From IMG/VR virus record IMGVR_UViG_3300032293_001706, positions 124,001 through 188,000 of that record: a stretch of DNA of 64,000 nucleotides. One strand, given 5' to 3'. Of the stretch, positions 51,302-60,261 are shown piece after piece; the stretch's first letter is position 1, and each line of letters starts with the position of its first letter. This stretch comes from a virus. The notes beneath the pieces are model-generated. The model had not been told where the DNA came from. It worked only from the letters and a program-made list of their open reading frames with translations, and searched no databases. The position numbers and the translations under genes are program-made.

Positions 51302-51699
51302 GTTTATATAAAGAAATTGAAAATATTATTGAATACACCAACTCAATTAGAAAACTTGAAAAATATTTAAGTTTTGATATCGTATTCCCCGCAACTTGGT
51401 CAATTTTAAAGACTCAAGTTGATGAAACAAAAACCGTTTTTCATAAAACTGATGAAAAAGGTAAAACAGTTTCATTTTTATCTGATTTGAATGAAGAATC
51501 TGTAACAGAAACCGTTGGCAGAATTGAAAAGATAATTACATATAATAAAGAAAAAGAGGAAAAACAAAGATTGTTTAACTTAAAAGTAACCGAGCTTAAA
51601 AATCTCTTTGAGAAAGAAGGATTGGATGAATTAAAAAGCTTAAAATTTGATTTAGATGAAACGCCAAAACTCGGAGGAGCCGAAGAACCAATACCTTGA
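51298..51699 (+). CDS. Hypothetical acidic helical protein
   Basis: A 133-residue protein coupled by ATGA to the membrane peptide. It contains YTNSIRKLEKYLSFDIVFPA and ends in an acidic ETPKLGGAEEPIP. No family recognised. Confidence 0.5.
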   Translation: MSLYKEIENIIEYTNSIRKLEKYLSFDIVFPATWSILKTQVDETKTVFHKTDEKGKTVSFLSDLNEESVTETVGRIEKIITYNKEKEEKQRLFNLKVTELKNLFEKEGLDELKSLKFDLDETPKLGGAEEPIP

Positions 51700-51880
51700 T
51701 AGGTTGTTAACCACATATGAAAAATCAAAAGAATCGGATTCTTTTGAAATAAAAAAATATAAGACTGAAATCATTAATGATATCAGAAAATTAAATAAAG
51801 AAGAGATTGTAAATACACTTAAAGAAGATAAGAAAATTACAATATGGATGAGAATAAAGAAAACACTAGGAATTGGTTAA
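51656..51880 (+). CDS. Hypothetical small protein
   Basis: A 74-residue charged protein (LLTTYEKSKESDSFEIKKYK, IINDIRKLNKEEIVNTLKED). It overlaps the previous gene by 44 nt and the next by 37 nt in other frames. The continuous use of overlapping starts in this stretch supports it, but a later start is possible. Confidence 0.4.
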   Translation: MKRQNSEEPKNQYLDRLLTTYEKSKESDSFEIKKYKTEIINDIRKLNKEEIVNTLKEDKKITIWMRIKKTLGIG

Positions 51881-52068
51881 ATGATTTGGCGACTATTGTT
51901 GAATCTATTGAAAAAACTTTTATTTCTGAAAATTGTAAGATAGTTGTGGAATTAGAAGAAGAAAAGTTCAGAAAATTTCAAAAAAATTTTAGGGATATTG
52001 ATAAAATTAACGATGAAATCGTGGTTGTAATCGATAAGGTTGAATTTACTTTCTTTCTGAAAAAGTAG
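51844..52068 (+). CDS. Hypothetical small acidic protein
   Basis: A 74-residue protein (NTRNWLNDLATIVESIEKTF ... [15 protein letters not shown]), overlapping its upstream neighbour by 37 nt and ending 23 nt inside the 3' end of a convergent minus-strand gene. No recognised family. Confidence 0.45.
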   Translation: MDENKENTRNWLNDLATIVESIEKTFISENCKIVVELEEEKFRKFQKNFRDIDKINDEIVVVIDKVEFTFFLKK

Positions 52069-52687
52069 TACTTTGTCTGTATAATCTTTTTTTATCAACA
52101 CCATTCTTTTCAAGTAACTCATATAGATATTTTCTATGAGCCGTATCAAGGTCCTTAACAAATAACCCATCACTTCTTTTTTCACTTACCATATATTCTT
52201 GTAAAACATATAGGAACCTTTCCGATTCTTTTATGTTTTTCATTGAAAAAATGTTTATCTGGTCGTCAATTTGAACGACAACTTTATTATTTATGGTGTA
52301 TATACTTTTAAGTTCTTTTGTTTTAAAATAAAACGAAATGAATTGTTCAAAAGTAATTCTTTTATTTTTATTCCAGTCAAATATTTTTTCGGGAATATTA
52401 TAATCTTCAAGACGTAATATCTTATAATCAGAATCAACAAGTTCCAACTTTAAGTTTCGACCCAATTCATCTTGTTTATATTCTAATATGTTCAAATTAT
52501 CGTTTAATGACAATAATAATAATTCGTGTTTTACTTCATTTGCATTTTCAACCTCTAAACCGAATTTAACCTTTTTTGATTCTTCTATTTTTTTATTAAA
52601 ATACGATTCGGCTTTCTTTTTTGTTATAAAAGATTTGAAAATTTTTTTTCTTTTCTTATTTTTAAACAATACAACTAAATAGTTCAC
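52046..52687 (-). CDS. Hypothetical phage protein, conserved C-terminus
   Basis: A 213-residue protein with a GTG start 1 nt from the divergent dnaJ start. The C-terminal [20 protein letters not shown] followed by [10 protein letters not shown] resembles a terminal motif I associate with other marine phage proteins ([12 protein letters not shown]...LYRxST). The N-terminus is Lys-rich. Function unknown. Confidence 0.5.
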   Translation of the reverse strand: MNYLVVLFKNKKRKKIFKSFITKKKAESYFNKKIEESKKVKFGLEVENANEVKHELLLLSLNDNLNILEYKQDELGRNLKLELVDSDYKILRLEDYNIPEKIFDWNKNKRITFEQFISFYFKTKELKSIYTINNKVVVQIDDQINIFSMKNIKESERFLYVLQEYMVSEKRSDGLFVKDLDTAHRKYLYELLEKNGVDKKRLYRQSTTFSERK

Positions 52688-52688
52688 A

Positions 52689-53669
52689 ATGAAAGATTAC
52701 TATAAAATATTAGGAATTAAAGAGGATACAAGTCAAGCTGAGATAAAAAAAACTTACAGAAGTTTATCTAAACAATATCATCCTGATGTTAACCCTGAAG
52801 GTAAAGAAAAATTTCAGGAAATATCCGAAGCATATAACATTATTGGTGACGAAAATAAGAGAAAACAATATGATGAGGAAAGAAAAAATCCATATTCACA
52901 TAATGAATTTGGAGACCTTTCAGACCTAATTAATAGAGGATTCAACCCATTTACCCAACAAAGAAGACAAAGAGCACCAGATAAGGTCGTAACATTGAAT
53001 TTAACGGCATTTGAATCGTTTTTAGGGGTAAAGAAAGATTTAAAGTTTCAAAGAAAAGAATCTTGTAACACTTGTAATGGCCAAGGTGGTGAGAGAATTA
53101 AATGTAATGATTGTTCTGGTTTCGGTGTTAAACAAAGTAGGAGTCAAGTAGGCGGAATGATATACATCCAAAACGTTACATGTTCATCATGCCAAGGATT
53201 TGGTTATTCATTAACTAATGTGTGTTTTAATTGTTCAGGACAAGGTGTGAAGGATAGTTTATCTTCAATAACTATAGATATCCCAAAATCTGTAGATGAC
53301 GGTGATTTTTTAAGAGTTCCAAATTCAGGTGATTTTAGACCTAATTTGGGGGTGGGTGACTTGATAGTACAGATTAAGATAATTAATGACGGAAAACATC
53401 AAAAAATGGGTCAAAATCTTTATTATAATTTAATGTTATCACCTGAAGATATTTTTAAGAAAAAAGACATCAAATTAGAACATCCTGAAGGACAATTAAT
53501 GATTAAATTCCCAACAAAATTTAACACTTCAATACCTGTGAGATTAAGAGGTAAGGGATATTATTTCCAAGAAGGAAGGGGAGATTTTATCATTAAAATC
53601 GATATTGATGGTGGTCTATCTAATATAGACGAAGAAAAACTTGAAAAAATTAGGAATATTTTAGAATAA
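52689..53669 (+). CDS. dnaJ: DnaJ/Hsp40 co-chaperone
   Basis: A 326-residue type I J-protein: J domain 1-65 ([23 protein letters not shown] at 31-33), a short G/F-poor linker, four CxxCxGxG zinc-finger repeats ([33 protein letters not shown]) and the C-terminal substrate-binding domain ([30 protein letters not shown]). It would act with host DnaK, perhaps in virion protein folding or replication. It is slightly short for DnaJ (about 375 aa), mainly from the missing Gly/Phe region. Confidence 0.85.
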   Translation: MKDYYKILGIKEDTSQAEIKKTYRSLSKQYHPDVNPEGKEKFQEISEAYNIIGDENKRKQYDEERKNPYSHNEFGDLSDLINRGFNPFTQQRRQRAPDKVVTLNLTAFESFLGVKKDLKFQRKESCNTCNGQGGERIKCNDCSGFGVKQSRSQVGGMIYIQNVTCSSCQGFGYSLTNVCFNCSGQGVKDSLSSITIDIPKSVDDGDFLRVPNSGDFRPNLGVGDLIVQIKIINDGKHQKMGQNLYYNLMLSPEDIFKKKDIKLEHPEGQLMIKFPTKFNTSIPVRLRGKGYYFQEGRGDFIIKIDIDGGLSNIDEEKLEKIRNILE

Positions 53670-53798
53670 AGACATAATGTACTTTATGATAAAAACAGTA
53701 CCAACCAATGATGTTATTAATAAATAAACTGAAAAAGGAATAACAATTTGATTATAACTTTTTAAAGTTCTTTTTTTACATTTCTTACAATCGCTCAT
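53661..53798 (-). CDS. Small membrane protein with N-terminal CxxC
   Basis: Minus-strand ATG at 53798 encodes [20 protein letters not shown] and a membrane segment [19 protein letters not shown]; 45 residues in all. The start is chosen because a divergent ATATTTATA/plus-strand gene lies just beyond it. It overlaps the dnaJ 3' end by 9 nt. No family assigned. Confidence 0.45.
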   Translation of the reverse strand: MSDCKKCKKRTLKSYNQIVIPFSVYLLITSLVGTVFIIKYIMSLF

Positions 53799-53811
53799 GA
53801 TATTTATAATT

Positions 53812-53982
53812 ATGAATAATCTAATTTTAGAAGTATTACGTCTATACGTAAATGAAAAAGAACAAAAAAAGTTTAAAAAAAATAGAAAATATAAAAAATC
53901 GTATTGTTTATCGACACCTTGTAATAAAATGGGTTTCACACAAAAAGCTTCTTGTCGACCATATAAAAATTGTTATAACTAA
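53812..53982 (+). CDS. Small basic protein with CxxK/CYN tail (56 aa)
   Basis: Starting at the ATG at 53812 (an upstream ATG at 53797 would put the promoter-like ATATTTATA in the coding region). The N-terminus NNLILEVLRLYVNEKEQKK is tag-like; the C-terminus STPCNKMGFTQKASCRPYKN ends CYN. The C-terminal motif resembles a small-protein family I associate with marine phages (KMGFxQxxSC). Function unknown. Confidence 0.5.
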   Translation: MNNLILEVLRLYVNEKEQKKFKKNRKYKKSYCLSTPCNKMGFTQKASCRPYKNCYN

Positions 53983-53985
53983 TAA

Positions 53986-54016
53986 TTGCTTTTTTAATTT
54001 TTTTTTACTATAATTG
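53986..54016 (+). promoter_or_regulatory. Host-type promoter TTG-N20-TATAATTG
   Basis: TTG at 53986-53988 and TATAATTG at 54009-54016 (one change from TAnnTTTG), 5 nt before the methylase ATG. Confidence 0.4.
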
Positions 54017-54021
54017 AAAAT

Positions 54022-54867
54022 ATGTTAAGCTGGATAGGAGGAAAATCACGTATAGGCCGGTGGCTAGTGGAATATTACCCACAAGATATGGAAATATATA
54101 CTGAAAGTTTTGGTGGTATGATGTGGTCATACTATAATATGGACTTGAGTAAGTTTCCAAATTTAAAAAAAATCGTATATAACGATTTAAACTTTCTTAA
54201 TTACAATTTGTTTCTTTGTATACAGAATCCTTCAGAATTAAAAAGGGCTATGGATGAAATTACGGTACAACAACTCGGTGTAACAAACACACCACCGCAG
54301 TTTAAAGAAAAATTCATACAATTTCAAAAAGAATTATTTTCAACCGATTTCACGACAACCACACCAAATTATGAAGTTGCGTCAAAATATGTATATATTG
54401 TAACAAGTGTATTTTCAGGTTCAAAACCTGAAACATCTTCATTTATTGACCTTAAAGGAAAATATAAAGCGAAATATCTTTCATTTAAAGACAAGTTAAC
54501 GAACCCCAAGTGGATTGATTATTTTCTGAAAATAACAGATGTGGAAAACTTAGATTTTGAAGATTTGATTATGAAATATGATGGTGAAAAAACCTTTCAT
54601 TATGTGGATGCACCATATTGGAAAACAGAATCATATTATTCAAATCATGATTTTGATAGGGATGACCATGAAAGATTGTCTTTGGTTTTGAAAAAAATAA
54701 GTGGTAAGTTTGCAATGTCGTATTATGATTTTGAGTTATTACATCAATGGTTCCCTGAAACTGATTTTAGATGGGAAAAGAAAGAATTTGCTAAAGCCGC
54801 GGCAGCAAAAAAAGGTAAAACTCAAAATATGGGCGAAGAACTTTTAATTATGAACTACAATTTGTAA
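54022..54867 (+). CDS. D12-class DNA adenine methylase
   Basis: A 281-residue protein with Dam/D12 motifs: LSWIGGKSRIGRWLVEYYP (SAM-binding motif), YTESFGGMMWSYYNM (motif I region), KKIVYNDLNF and HYVDAPYWKTESYY (motif IV, DAPYW in place of the usual DPPY; residues 196-200). The late region has MSYYDFELLHQWFP. It probably methylates adenine in phage DNA to evade restriction. The P-to-A change in motif IV is unusual but found near an intact aromatic pair. Confidence 0.75.
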   Translation: MLSWIGGKSRIGRWLVEYYPQDMEIYTESFGGMMWSYYNMDLSKFPNLKKIVYNDLNFLNYNLFLCIQNPSELKRAMDEITVQQLGVTNTPPQFKEKFIQFQKELFSTDFTTTTPNYEVASKYVYIVTSVFSGSKPETSSFIDLKGKYKAKYLSFKDKLTNPKWIDYFLKITDVENLDFEDLIMKYDGEKTFHYVDAPYWKTESYYSNHDFDRDDHERLSLVLKKISGKFAMSYYDFELLHQWFPETDFRWEKKEFAKAAAAKKGKTQNMGEELLIMNYNL

Positions 54868-54875
54868 GAATCGCA

Positions 54876-54884
54876 ATATTTATA
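54876..54884 (+). promoter_or_regulatory. ATATTTATA motif abutting start codon
   Basis: ATATTTATA overlaps the A of the ATG at 54884, the same arrangement as at 12685. Confidence 0.3.
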
Positions 54885-56740
54885 TGGAAAACACAATAGA
54901 GATGAGATTAACACCGTTATTGACAAAAGTCATTTTAAAAGAAGTTTCACAAAAACTAAAAAAAGAACTTATTACTAAGTTTAAACAACAAACAAATGAT
55001 AATGAAAAAACAATTGACGCTATTATCAATGGGTTTGAAAAATATAAAGAAGGTTTAGACACCGATAAACGAGATATTACTCGATATGGCTATGATGATT
55101 TAAAATCATTGGTTGTCGGTAAAGAAATGGAAAAAAGTGTAAGCGCAACACTTACCCAATTGAAGAAATCTTGGGATACAAAAAAAGAATCACTTCCTGA
55201 TGAACAAAAAGGACCATACAGATATGAAAGTTCTGTTTTAAAGAACTTACTTACTAAATTCTATGATATTTATCCTTTTATTTCTGAGAAAGAAAGGGAC
55301 ATTAAAAATTATGATTATCTATCATTAACCGAATTCATTAATAAAAATTATGCTAAAATAATGAATAAGGTTATTAGTGATAAGATGTCAAAAGACCAAG
55401 ACTTTGTACAGGCAGGTTCAAACCCTGATACACTATTATTTTATACTCAAGCGTTTATTCAAAATAGAGCCAGAGTACCAAGAGGTACTAAACCAATTTA
55501 TTTTATGACTTTTCATGAATTGGAACAATTGGTTGATGGTTATCTATCTGAAGGTGATGAAAATGCTGAAAAATATAAAGAAGATTTGTCAGGTATTGAT
55601 ATTGTTTATGACAAAAATAATCTATTGGTTTTTGCTCCAAAAACCAAAGACCAATGTGTTAAGTTAAAAAATGGTAGAAGTTGGTGTACAAGTAGAGAAG
55701 GTGGAGGAAACTTATATTATAACTATAGACTCAATAACGAAAGAACTCTTTATTATGTTATTGACCAAGACAAACCATTTAAGGATTTAAATTATGCTGT
55801 AGTTATATTGGTTGACCCTGATGGTAGAAAGTCTCTGGCCGATGGTTCAAATTCTGGCAAATATTCAGGACACCAAAATATTCCTTGGAGTGAAATTTCA
55901 GATAAATTACCGAAATTGGCTAATTTGGAATCTTTATTTGTACCAAAACCATTAACACAAGAAGAAAGACAGTTAATTAAAAAAGTTACAGGTGTTAGAG
56001 TTGGTGACAATCCATATGACGCTTTAGGGGATGAACAATCAGTTGAGATGTGGTTGGAATATAACAGCCCTAAGTTAAATGACACACAATTTGAAAACTT
56101 ATCAACAGAACTTCAAAAGAAATATATTTCTTTAGGATTTGATTTAACAGGGTCACAACTTAGAGTTGCATCAGAGTCAGTTTTGAATTATTATATAAAT
56201 AAGAAAAAAGAAAAATTGGCAAACACATCATTTGATAGGTTATCTGCGGATGATATAGAACTTTTAAGTCTACCGATGATGAAAAGATTAAAAGAATCAT
56301 TGAAAGAAAAATTTGCAGTTAGCTTGGTTACAGGTACTGGTGATAATAAGTCAATTGATATTAAATTCCCTGAAAGTCCAACGGCTAAATTTATTGCTCT
56401 TTATGGTTTTGACGACTTCTTTAATTTGTTACCTAAAGATATTGTAAGACTTGAAATTAGCGGTACAGCCAATAAAGCATTCCCGATACCTAGTACAATT
56501 TCTGAACTTGAAAATTTACAAGGTATTCTTATTGAAGGGCTTGTTTCTGAGGTTCCTGATGAAATATGCAAGTTGAATAATCTAAAATACTTATCACTTC
56601 AGAACAGTACAACTTTGAAATCACTTCCAGACTGTATGGCAAATATGAAAAACCTTAGATTGATGAGTATTAGGGGTTGTCCAAATCTTGTTTTATCCGA
56701 TAATTTAAAATCTAAGATTAAGATTTACGACAGTAACTAA
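54884..56740 (+). CDS. WCT-domain and leucine-rich-repeat protein
   Basis: A 618-residue protein. N-terminal tag-like helix (MRLTPLLTKVILKEVSQKL). Residues about 243-345 carry a domain shared with the 60353 product: IVYDKNNLLVFAPKTKDQCV, KNGRSWCTSREGGGNLYYNY, LYYVIDQDKPFKDLNYAVVI. Residues about 510-605 are leucine-rich repeats (ISELENLQGILIEGLVSEVP, LNNLKYLSLQNSTTLKSLPD, MKNLRLMSIRGCPNL). LRRs imply protein binding. The shared domain has an invariant-looking W-C-T and could be enzymatic or structural; it is not a named family to me. Confidence 0.6.
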   Translation: MENTIEMRLTPLLTKVILKEVSQKLKKELITKFKQQTNDNEKTIDAIINGFEKYKEGLDTDKRDITRYGYDDLKSLVVGKEMEKSVSATLTQLKKSWDTKKESLPDEQKGPYRYESSVLKNLLTKFYDIYPFISEKERDIKNYDYLSLTEFINKNYAKIMNKVISDKMSKDQDFVQAGSNPDTLLFYTQAFIQNRARVPRGTKPIYFMTFHELEQLVDGYLSEGDENAEKYKEDLSGIDIVYDKNNLLVFAPKTKDQCVKLKNGRSWCTSREGGGNLYYNYRLNNERTLYYVIDQDKPFKDLNYAVVILVDPDGRKSLADGSNSGKYSGHQNIPWSEISDKLPKLANLESLFVPKPLTQEERQLIKKVTGVRVGDNPYDALGDEQSVEMWLEYNSPKLNDTQFENLSTELQKKYISLGFDLTGSQLRVASESVLNYYINKKKEKLANTSFDRLSADDIELLSLPMMKRLKESLKEKFAVSLVTGTGDNKSIDIKFPESPTAKFIALYGFDDFFNLLPKDIVRLEISGTANKAFPIPSTISELENLQGILIEGLVSEVPDEICKLNNLKYLSLQNSTTLKSLPDCMANMKNLRLMSIRGCPNLVLSDNLKSKIKIYDSN

Positions 56741-56751
56741 TAATTTCTAAA

Positions 56752-57018
56752 ATGAATTTAGACGTTGAAATTTATTTATCAAATTTTAAAGATTTCTTTA
56801 AAAGAAATCCTAATGACTTGTTAGAATTAATTGGAGAAACAGACGAACAAAAATTTTTTGAACTAGTTGAAGAAAAAGTAATTAAAAATCATGAAAAAGG
56901 TGAACAGTTTGAACTCACAAAAAATCAAGTGATTGAAATTATAATTGACTTAAAAAAATCTAAAATTGTCGATAACACAATAATTGAAACTAACTTTGGA
57001 AAAATTTTTTTAAATTAA
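56752..57018 (+). CDS. Hypothetical small acidic protein
   Basis: An 88-residue acidic helical protein (SNFKDFFKRNPNDLLELIGE, QVIEIIIDLKKSKIVDNT) 11 nt after the LRR gene. No family recognised. Confidence 0.5.
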   Translation: MNLDVEIYLSNFKDFFKRNPNDLLELIGETDEQKFFELVEEKVIKNHEKGEQFELTKNQVIEIIIDLKKSKIVDNTIIETNFGKIFLN

Positions 57019-57074
57019 ATTTGAAATTTAATTATTTTAAACTATCATTAAACTAAAATTAAGAAAAAAATAAA

Positions 57075-57224
57075 ATGGCAGGAAAATCAAAAACCAGTTC
57101 AAGCTTCTCATCTATTTACAAGATTAAACCTAAAGTAAACAGACCTGGAGTTCACGCAAAAACAAAATCTTCAAACCATAAAAGGTCAAAAAACTATGTG
57201 AAAAAGTATCGTGGACAGGGATAA
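57075..57224 (+). CDS. Small basic protein (49 aa), KPKVNRPGVHAK type
   Basis: ATG to TAA encodes MAGKSKTSSSFSSIYKIKPK then VNRPGVHAKTKSSNHKRSKN and YVKKYRGQG. The RPGVHAK ... SKNYVKKYRGQG pattern resembles a conserved small protein I associate with Bacteroidota phages. It is strongly basic, so nucleic-acid binding is plausible. It overlaps the next gene by 14 nt. Confidence 0.6.
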   Translation: MAGKSKTSSSFSSIYKIKPKVNRPGVHAKTKSSNHKRSKNYVKKYRGQG

Positions 57225-57540
57225 CAAACAATTAATACCTAAACATATTTTGGATATTTATTCTAATATCCATCCTGAAAAACCAATCCCATCTATTTGG
57301 GATTTTGGTTTTGTGGAAAAATCAATTTTAAGTATAACAAAAAAAAATCCTTATTATGAAACGATAATGAGTGACGGTTCAATACTTGAAACGTATTATC
57401 GTACTCCTGAATACGATATTTACATAATTAATTCAATAGAATCCTTTGAATTATATTTTTTATATGACTCTGAAGTTAAAGAATCTGTACAAATTGCCGC
57501 AAATTTATTTAATAAACATAAAGTTAAAATAGAAGAATAA
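57211..57540 (+). CDS. Hypothetical protein, GTG start
   Basis: A 109-residue protein with a GTG start inside the small basic gene. It contains IHPEKPIPSIWDFGFVEKSI and EYDIYIINSIESFELYFLYD. It is 1 nt upstream of the thioredoxin gene and probably co-translated. No family recognised. Confidence 0.5.
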   Translation: MDRDNKQLIPKHILDIYSNIHPEKPIPSIWDFGFVEKSILSITKKNPYYETIMSDGSILETYYRTPEYDIYIINSIESFELYFLYDSEVKESVQIAANLFNKHKVKIEE

Positions 57541-57541
57541 A

Positions 57542-57856
57542 ATGGAACTAAATCCTGAACAACTAAAAGAAAAATTAAATTCAAATGAAAAATTCATTGT
57601 GGATTTTTATGGTACGTGGTGTATGCCCTGTAAACAACTTGTACCAATTCTTGAAAGAGTTAACACAAAACTAAAAGAAGATAAATCAGAAGTGTCAATT
57701 TATAAGTTTGATATAGACCAAGATATGGAATTAACGAAATCTTTATCAGTATCTGTATTACCAACAATTAAATTTTACTCCAATGGAGAAAACATAAAAA
57801 CATTTAAAGGTTTAATGAGTGATTTTGCACTTTTAAAAGAAATTGAAACACTATAA
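57542..57856 (+). CDS. Thioredoxin
   Basis: A 104-residue thioredoxin fold protein with active site FYGTWCMPCKQLVPIL (C27/C30), the cis-proline VLPTIKFYSNGE and the usual length. WCMPC differs from WCGPC, which can shift redox potential. It is probably a reductant for a ribonucleotide reductase or a virion-protein reductase. It shares one base with the glutaredoxin gene. Confidence 0.85.
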   Translation: MELNPEQLKEKLNSNEKFIVDFYGTWCMPCKQLVPILERVNTKLKEDKSEVSIYKFDIDQDMELTKSLSVSVLPTIKFYSNGENIKTFKGLMSDFALLKEIETL

Positions 57857-58146
57857 TGAAAAAAATTTTTTTATTTACAATGAAAGGATGTCCACATTGT
57901 TTGGATTTAAAAGAAATGTTATATGATGAAGATATTGATTTTGTTGAAAAAGACATTGATGAAAATGATTCTGAATATGAAGAATTTAAGTCCATTGTTG
58001 ACGGAAATGAATATGTACCAGCATTTCTATGTGTCAAAATAGACCAAAATAAAATTGAAGACTATGCAGCTTTAGTTCCCGAAAGAGATTTTCAGGAACT
58101 AAGCGAAGCGGTTGAAATGGTTAAGAATTTCTTAACCAAAGATTAA
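57856..58146 (+). CDS. Glutaredoxin-like protein
   Basis: A 96-residue protein with KKIFLFTMKGCPHCLDLKEM (C12/C15) and the TxP-like position as NEYVPAFLCVK. It is coupled to thioredoxin by a one-base overlap. A pair of dithiol reductants next to each other suggests supply of electrons to nucleotide reduction. Confidence 0.8.
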   Translation: MKKIFLFTMKGCPHCLDLKEMLYDEDIDFVEKDIDENDSEYEEFKSIVDGNEYVPAFLCVKIDQNKIEDYAALVPERDFQELSEAVEMVKNFLTKD

Positions 58147-59009
58147 ACAAATCTTATATCTCTAAGTCTATCTCTTTTTAACCAAGAATAGTTAGTGTTT
58201 TCCTGTAATATCTCGTTTGAAAAGTTATAATTATCCAAATTCAAATGAGATATTACTTTTTCAGGTTCAAAATCAAAAATATCAAGTACTAAACTTTCCA
58301 CCCAATTCTTATTATATAAGAATGAATTACTTTCTATTGAAAGATTAATGGTTTCCCAATTTATATCATTAATGCTAGAATCAGTTGATAAATTTATGGT
58401 AACATCTTTACAAATATTAGATTCAAAAAGAGTGTGTGCAATATATTTGGATAACATGTGAAAATATTTAACACTCCTAATGTCCTTACCAAAAATAGGG
58501 TCAGACTTAAAAGTTTTATTTGTGCTTAGTAGTTCAGTATATTCAGATGGAATTTCAAGATGTGATTCATTAAAGACCACATTAACATATTTGTTATTTT
58601 TAAACACTTTAATGTTAGTATATAATCCTTGACGATTCCAATTTAATATTTGTTGATATTCATCAAAGGAATCTGTATAATCTTTAAATTCTTTATTATA
58701 TGTGTTACTATAAAATATAGTAGTAGTTTCTCTTTCAACACCATATGAAACCATATCAAACACCTTAACAATTATCCTCATTGATTCGGGTATGGTGTCC
58801 ATAAAATTGTTAAACAGTTCTGTTAAATTTATTTTTTTTGTTGATGATGTTTTACCAAAAACAATTAAAAATTCACTTACATTAGAGACACTAATATCTA
58901 CAAAATGTTTCGGGTTATCAGATTTTATTTCTTCGACAATAGAATTTGCCAGTAAATTACAAAGGTTTTCACCAAAATAGGGGTTGTAAATCATATTTTC
59001 ACTAATCAT
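58143..59009 (-). CDS. Hypothetical protein
   Basis: A 288-residue minus-strand protein, convergent with glutaredoxin (4-nt overlap). It contains ISENMIYNPYFGENLCNLLA, KHFVDISVSNVSEFLIVFGK and VINYSWLKRD-type C-terminus (NTNYSWLKRDRLRDIRFV). The first third could be a homodimerising domain; no family recognised. An ATATTTATT motif lies upstream on its strand. Confidence 0.55.
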   Translation of the reverse strand: MISENMIYNPYFGENLCNLLANSIVEEIKSDNPKHFVDISVSNVSEFLIVFGKTSSTKKINLTELFNNFMDTIPESMRIIVKVFDMVSYGVERETTTIFYSNTYNKEFKDYTDSFDEYQQILNWNRQGLYTNIKVFKNNKYVNVVFNESHLEIPSEYTELLSTNKTFKSDPIFGKDIRSVKYFHMLSKYIAHTLFESNICKDVTINLSTDSSINDINWETINLSIESNSFLYNKNWVESLVLDIFDFEPEKVISHLNLDNYNFSNEILQENTNYSWLKRDRLRDIRFV

Positions 59010-59024
59010 GTGAAAATATTAAAA

Positions 59025-59033
59025 AATAAATAT
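59025..59033 (-). promoter_or_regulatory. ATATTTATT motif on minus strand
   Basis: On the minus strand, ATATTTATT 15 nt before the ATG at 59009. Confidence 0.4.
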
Positions 59034-59039
59034 CATTAG

Positions 59040-60077
59040 TTAAATATTATCTTTAAAATATTCATTATAATTTGAAACAACTTCAGACCAAGATGGGCTT
59101 GTATTATCTAAGTATACACGTAAACCTTCATATGTGTCTTTTATAAAAGTATCTAATCTACCATGATAATCAAGTAATTCATTTGAATCCTCCATTTTCC
59201 CTAAATAAGAACTAATAGAGTCTTTAACCATATTATCAAAAACATTTGTAATATTTACACCATATTCATAGTTGTTAACTTTTTCACCATTTTTTAAAGT
59301 TTTTGTTTTTGTAAAATTTTCGTATAAAGGTTCATCTCTAGATAAAAGTAAAAATTTTCTAATGACATTAGTTACTAAACTATAGTATTCATCTGAAAGG
59401 GCCGATTCGTAAGCCTGATTATATAAAGAGTTCAAATCAACTTTTAAGTCATTAAATTCATCACAATTTTTTATTAAATCGTAAATCTCTTTAGATTCAA
59501 CTATCTTATTTAACCTATCAGTGGTCAGTATAAACGTATTATCGTCATTATCAGACTCAATAAAATCAAGTATAACTCCACTACTACCATTATAATATAA
59601 TTCTTTATTAAGACCATTTTCTTTAATTATTTCAATGAGTTTTTTAAAGTTATCATTAGATAAATCATCTATTATTGATGACTCATAATTTTCATAATAA
59701 AAACCATAATCTAAATTACCTTCTAATATATTTCTAATAAATTCTTCACTGGCACTATTTCTTGAACTGCTAAATAAATCGGATAAATCACCAATTTCAC
59801 TTAACATTAAATAATATTTATTATTCTCGTATTTAACATCAGGTAATTGTTCCGCAAAAAAGTTAAGAACATCCTTTATTGATTTTTCTTTAATCCAAAA
59901 ATCAAAATATTCGTTAGGTAAAAGGTCAATCATCGAATCATCTAAATGTTCGCCACTAATAATACCCTCATCAATTAGATGATTGAAAAAAATATCAAAA
60001 TGTTTGAAGAAGTACTTACTAATTATATCTGTTAGTTCATCACGGTCTCCATTACTTATTATTTCTTCTAAATCCAT
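59040..60077 (-). CDS. Hypothetical acidic protein
   Basis: A 345-residue minus-strand protein rich in Asp, Glu, Leu and Ile (DLEEIISNGDRDELTDIISK, EYFDFWIKEKSIKDVLNFFA). It is all-helical in appearance with no membrane segment. It has its own upstream ATATTTATT right after a terminator. No known family. Confidence 0.55.
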   Translation of the reverse strand: MDLEEIISNGDRDELTDIISKYFFKHFDIFFNHLIDEGIISGEHLDDSMIDLLPNEYFDFWIKEKSIKDVLNFFAEQLPDVKYENNKYYLMLSEIGDLSDLFSSSRNSASEEFIRNILEGNLDYGFYYENYESSIIDDLSNDNFKKLIEIIKENGLNKELYYNGSSGVILDFIESDNDDNTFILTTDRLNKIVESKEIYDLIKNCDEFNDLKVDLNSLYNQAYESALSDEYYSLVTNVIRKFLLLSRDEPLYENFTKTKTLKNGEKVNNYEYGVNITNVFDNMVKDSISSYLGKMEDSNELLDYHGRLDTFIKDTYEGLRVYLDNTSPSWSEVVSNYNEYFKDNI

Positions 60078-60080
60078 ATT

Positions 60081-60089
60081 AATAAATAT
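60081..60089 (-). promoter_or_regulatory. ATATTTATT motif after terminator
   Basis: On the minus strand ATATTTATT lies 3 nt before the ATG at 60077 and immediately after the terminator at 60093-60114, so transcription must restart here. Confidence 0.5.
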
Positions 60090-60092
60090 AAA

Positions 60093-60114
60093 AAAAGGGG
60101 AAAAATCCCCTTTT
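60093..60114 (-). terminator. Intrinsic terminator of small minus-strand gene
   Basis: 8-bp stem AAAAGGGG/CCCCTTTT with a 6-nt loop; on the minus strand it is followed by a T-run. Confidence 0.75.
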
Positions 60115-60135
60115 AATCCAACACTAAAGATAAAT

Positions 60136-60261
60136 TTATTTTTTAACAGTTTTTTGGTAATACTTCTGAACTGTTTTTTTAACAGCGTTTACAACTGATT
60201 CATTAGTTGTTTGAACTGGTTGTGTTGGTTGTTGAGGTTTTTTGCATCCGCATCCTGACAT
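60136..60261 (-). CDS. Small Cys-containing protein (41 aa)
   Basis: Minus-strand ATG at 60261 encodes MSGCGCKKPQQPTQPVQTTN then a basic VVNAVKKTVQKYYQKTVKK. A CxC near the N-terminus and a Pro/Gln/Thr linker make a distinctive layout. It has its own ATATTTATA upstream on the minus strand and a strong terminator downstream, so it is probably a real monocistronic gene. Confidence 0.6.
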   Translation of the reverse strand: MSGCGCKKPQQPTQPVQTTNESVVNAVKKTVQKYYQKTVKK

